Part shown: in pieces, positions 61,389 to 64,000 of the stretch | How positions within the stretch are numbered: the first letter of the stretch is position 1 | Layout: each line of letters opens with the position of its first letter | Assembly (NCBI GenBank): GCA_025517525.1 | Contig: JAOPJZ010000016.1 | Span: forward strand, 1-64,000 | DNA length: 64,000 nt | Source of the DNA: Natronosalvus hydrolyticus | GTDB lineage: Archaea; Halobacteriota; Halobacteria; Halobacteriales; Natrialbaceae | Direction: 5' to 3' | The notes under the pieces: generated by a model | The model's database searches: none | What the model saw: only the letters and a program-made list of their open reading frames with translations | What the model was told of the DNA's origin: nothing | Position numbers and translations under genes: made by a program

Positions 61389-62429
61389 CTAGCGGGGTCG
61401 GAGTGCCCACCAGACGGTACCCGCATAGCCGAACGGAACCCAGAACGCCGCCAGCGCCAGCCCACCGAGTACCGGATCGATCGGCCACAGATACCAGATG
61501 GCCACCGAGGCGACGAGTGCCCACCCGCCGAAGGTCGCGAACGCGACGCGAGGCATCGTCAGGAGGTAGCCAACCAGCGCCAGGGTGCAGGTCCCAACGA
61601 TGACGTTGACCGGAAGCCAGAACGCTGGCGAGAGACTCGAGTAGACGAGCAACGGGTACAACAGTGCGATACAGGCGACTGCAATTTCGGTCGGTCGGTC
61701 GAGTTCCCGGTGTGGTCGTGACAGCGTTATCTCACCGTCCCAGCCGTGAACGGCGTACCGAAAGGAACGGGACTCGGTTTTTGTCGGTTCGCGGGTCGCC
61801 CTTTGGTTCCCTGGCCGTCGCTTGGCGTTTCGAGTGTTCCCCGCCGTGCTCGAGGTACCCGTGGCGTTCGCCCCGAGCCACGCCATACGCTCCCGGCGTC
61901 GGCGCTGGCCGGCGTGATGACTCTCGGTTCGGTCGCGGTCACCCGTGGTTTGGGCCCCCGCGTGCTGCCAGTCGGTGTTCGAAGTGGACGCGGTAGAATC
62001 TGTGGGTCCGGAACTGGTCGCCCGAGTCGTCTTTCGGCTGGCGGTCCGGTCACCGTCTGCCGTCTGCTCGGTGGTCGAGGTTCGCGCGCTGCTTGCACCC
62101 CTTGTCGACCCCGATGTCGTTTGCGAATCGGCATCTTCCCCCTGGTTCGAACCAGTCCTACTTGCGTCCGAATCCGATGACGAAGTCGAGGCACACAGCG
62201 ATTCCAACCGACAGTAAGCATCGTGGCCCAGTCGGTCGTACCGTGCCCGTTCGAGGTCATCAGTCAGCACCGCTCTCGCATCGGTTACCATATCGAAGCG
62301 CGCTGCCGCGTTGGGGTCCGCGCTTCGGTCGGGATGGACCTCGAGCACCTGGGAGCGGTACGCCTCGGTGATTTCGTCCTGCGTGGCGTCGGTATCGACC
62401 CCAAGGACGTCGTAGTACGACTCGGCCAT
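61389..62429 (-). CDS. J-domain membrane protein
   Basis: 346 residues. The J domain covers about 1-70 with the HPD motif at 32-34 (VHPDRS) and opens SYYDVLGVDTDATQDEITEAYRSQ in pieces. A Ser/Thr/Asp-rich linker (about 80-225) leads to three or four hydrophobic helices (about 245-340). It lacks the zinc-finger domain of classic DnaJ, so it probably targets a DnaK to membrane sites. The ATG at 62429 fits the J-domain start; the frame itself is longer. Confidence 0.82.
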   Translation of the reverse strand: MAESYYDVLGVDTDATQDEITEAYRSQVLEVHPDRSADPNAAARFDMVTDARAVLTDDLERARYDRLGHDAYCRLESLCASTSSSDSDASRTGSNQGEDADSQTTSGSTRGASSARTSTTEQTADGDRTASRKTTRATSSGPTDSTASTSNTDWQHAGAQTTGDRDRTESHHAGQRRRRERMAWLGANATGTSSTAGNTRNAKRRPGNQRATREPTKTESRSFRYAVHGWDGEITLSRPHRELDRPTEIAVACIALLYPLLVYSSLSPAFWLPVNVIVGTCTLALVGYLLTMPRVAFATFGGWALVASVAIWYLWPIDPVLGGLALAAFWVPFGYAGTVWWALRPR

Positions 62430-62521
62430 TGATGACAGGTTCTCGAGGGGAGTATAAAAATTACGCCGAGTCGATTGCCGATTCGTCGTCACTTTTGCCC
62501 CATGCTGGCGTCGGGGTCGGT

Positions 62522-63946
62522 ATGGATCTCGCGATCGTCGACACGCTGGCGCTGACGATGGCCGACGACCGACTGGGCGTCCTCGAAGACGCCACGATCG
62601 GTATCGACGACGGCGAACTCGTCTACGTCGGCCCCTCGAACGGGTTCGATGGAGAACCTGAGCGAACGATCGACGGGAACGGTCGCCTGACGATGCCGGG
62701 GCTGGTAAACGTTCACACGCATCTGGGGCTCACCCTCTGTCGCGGCGGCGCACAGGACGTGCCCGAAATCGAGTGGATGAACCGCGCACTCGGCCCGCTG
62801 GTCGAGCACACGACGGCCGAAGATTACGTCGTCGGGGCTCGCCTCGGTGGTCTCGACGCGCTCCGGTCGGGCGTGACGACGGTCGGGGAGTACGCCGCCG
62901 ACGTCGAGCAACTGGTCGATCGGAGCCTCGAGCCACTGGGGCTGCGCGTGGTCGCGACCGAAACGATCAACGCGGTTGAAGAATCAGCGGCTGATCTCGG
63001 CCCCGACGAGGCCTATCCGCTGGACGAAGAGGCTGGTAAGGCGGCGCTCGAGCGCAACGAGGAACTGTTCGAGACCTACGCGGATCACGAGCGGGTCTCC
63101 TGTCTGTACGGCCCGCAGGCGCTCGATATGGTACCGCCGTCGATCCTCGAGACCATCCGCGAGCGTGCAGAGACACACGACCGAGGAATCCACATGCACG
63201 TCGCCCAGGGCGACCGTGAACGCCGCCAGATCGAGGCCAGATACGGGTCGGGGGCCACAACCGTCGGCGTCCTCGAGGAGCTGGGGATCGTCTCGGATCG
63301 ACTGCTCGCGGCTCACCTCCATGGCGCAACAGCCGACGAACGAGAGCGCCTCGCCGCTGCGGGCGTTCGGATGGCCGCAAACCCGAGTTCGATCGCCGCA
63401 ATCGACGGCGTCACCCCACCGCTCTGTGCGTACCGTGAGTACGGCGGCATCGGCGGAATCGGCACGGATCAGGCTCCGGGGACCGGCGGTCACGACCTCC
63501 TGCGCGAACTCCGTACGGCGAGCCTACTCTCGAAAACCGACCGTGGCGATCCGACAGCGTTCCCCGCCTGGACGGCCCTGCGCGTCGGGACGATTGAAGG
63601 AGCACGGGCGCTCGGAATCGACGATCTGGTTGGCTCACTCGAGGTTGGCAAGCGCGCCGACGTCGTCTGTTACGACCTCGAGCACCCGGCCGTCGCGCCG
63701 ACGGTCTCGCGGCCGTTGCACACGGCCGTTCCCAACCTCGTGTACGGGGCGAGCGCCAGTCTCACCGACACTGTAATCGTCGACGGCGAGGTCGTTCTCG
63801 AGGACGGGTCGGTGACAACGGTGGATGAAGCGTCGGTGCTCGAAGAAGCGAACGACCGAGCGACGGCGCTCTTCGATCGAGCGGCCAACGACTGGGAGGC
63901 TGCCGATTCGGAACTGGTCGCTCGCATCGAAGATGGTTGGCTGTAG
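62522..63946 (+). CDS. Amidohydrolase-family deaminase (MtaD/SsnA type)
   Basis: 474 residues. HTH at 65-67 (NVHTHLGLTL) starts the metal site, with HMHVAQGDRE giving the second region, AHLHGATADE the third, and GTDQAPGTGGHD the Asp region. This arrangement resembles 5-methylthioadenosine/S-adenosylhomocysteine deaminases and related cytosine/guanine-type deaminases. The exact substrate is uncertain. Start at 62522 gives the expected beta-strand opening DLAIVDTLALT. It diverges from the J-domain gene by 92 bp. Confidence 0.8.
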   Translation: MDLAIVDTLALTMADDRLGVLEDATIGIDDGELVYVGPSNGFDGEPERTIDGNGRLTMPGLVNVHTHLGLTLCRGGAQDVPEIEWMNRALGPLVEHTTAEDYVVGARLGGLDALRSGVTTVGEYAADVEQLVDRSLEPLGLRVVATETINAVEESAADLGPDEAYPLDEEAGKAALERNEELFETYADHERVSCLYGPQALDMVPPSILETIRERAETHDRGIHMHVAQGDRERRQIEARYGSGATTVGVLEELGIVSDRLLAAHLHGATADERERLAAAGVRMAANPSSIAAIDGVTPPLCAYREYGGIGGIGTDQAPGTGGHDLLRELRTASLLSKTDRGDPTAFPAWTALRVGTIEGARALGIDDLVGSLEVGKRADVVCYDLEHPAVAPTVSRPLHTAVPNLVYGASASLTDTVIVDGEVVLEDGSVTTVDEASVLEEANDRATALFDRAANDWEAADSELVARIEDGWL

Positions 63947-64000
63947 ACGGTTGGGAAGGTACTGAGAGCTTTGTCAACGCTCGAGGGAGTATCGAGCGGA

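Overview
The window comes from a haloarchaeon, most likely of the Natrialbaceae type. It is GC-rich, its proteins are strongly acidic, and it carries clear archaeal markers: GatE, SRP19, Gar1, Rpo11, Dph2, MptE, a presenilin-type protease, a PGF-CTERM-anchored binding protein and a haloarchaeal actin. Many genes start at or just downstream of a TATA-like box, as expected for leaderless haloarchaeal transcripts. The placement is an inference from style and gene content; no marker RNA gene is present. I saw no tRNA, rRNA or CRISPR array.

Layout. 0-7 kb: a tungstate/molybdate uptake operon (tupA-tupB-tupC plus a ModE-like regulator), then pterin genes (mptE and an unusual dihydropteroate synthase). 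7-21 kb: mostly housekeeping genes, namely a DoxX protein, a tRNA 2'-O-methyltransferase, a lipoprotein, gatE, a divergent btuCD/btuF cobalamin-type uptake locus, srp19-gar1, a presenilin-type protease, cysS and a BolA protein. 21-27.4 kb: a CUT1 sugar ABC transporter divergent from an AGE-family sugar epimerase. 27.4-33.6 kb: two paralogous pairs of bacterial-PH-domain membrane proteins flanking fumC and a zinc-finger gene. 33.6-36 kb: kynureninase and an esterase. 36-40.7 kb: an accessory islet with a tyrosine recombinase, its small DNA-binding partner with a palindromic operator, about 1.3 kb of hairpin-rich gene-poor DNA, a decayed tnpB head and an intact tnpB. 40.7-47.5 kb: a formyltransferase/deacetylase pair, a HisG-like protein, a large acidic coiled-coil protein, an UlaG-like hydrolase and dph2. 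47.5-54 kb: a YlbF protein, a membrane protein next to an actin homologue, an RNA methyltransferase, a rhomboid protease and rpo11. 54-64 kb: a zinc-ribbon/CAP-like protein, hisF, small proteins, a sulfite-oxidase-like enzyme, menF-menD, a DnaJ membrane protein and an amidohydrolase.

How they fit together. The Mo/W importer and the sulfite-oxidase-like enzyme point to molybdopterin enzymology. MptE and the DHPS-like enzyme serve pterin synthesis. MenF-MenD supply menaquinone to a respiratory lifestyle that also uses fumarase. The sugar transporter and AGE epimerase form a catabolic unit. The most unusual parts are the TnpB islet with its candidate guide RNA and structured surroundings, the actin gene next to a membrane protein that could be its anchor, the duplicated PH-domain pairs, and a Tat-type sugar-binding protein whose lipobox cysteine is replaced by tyrosine.
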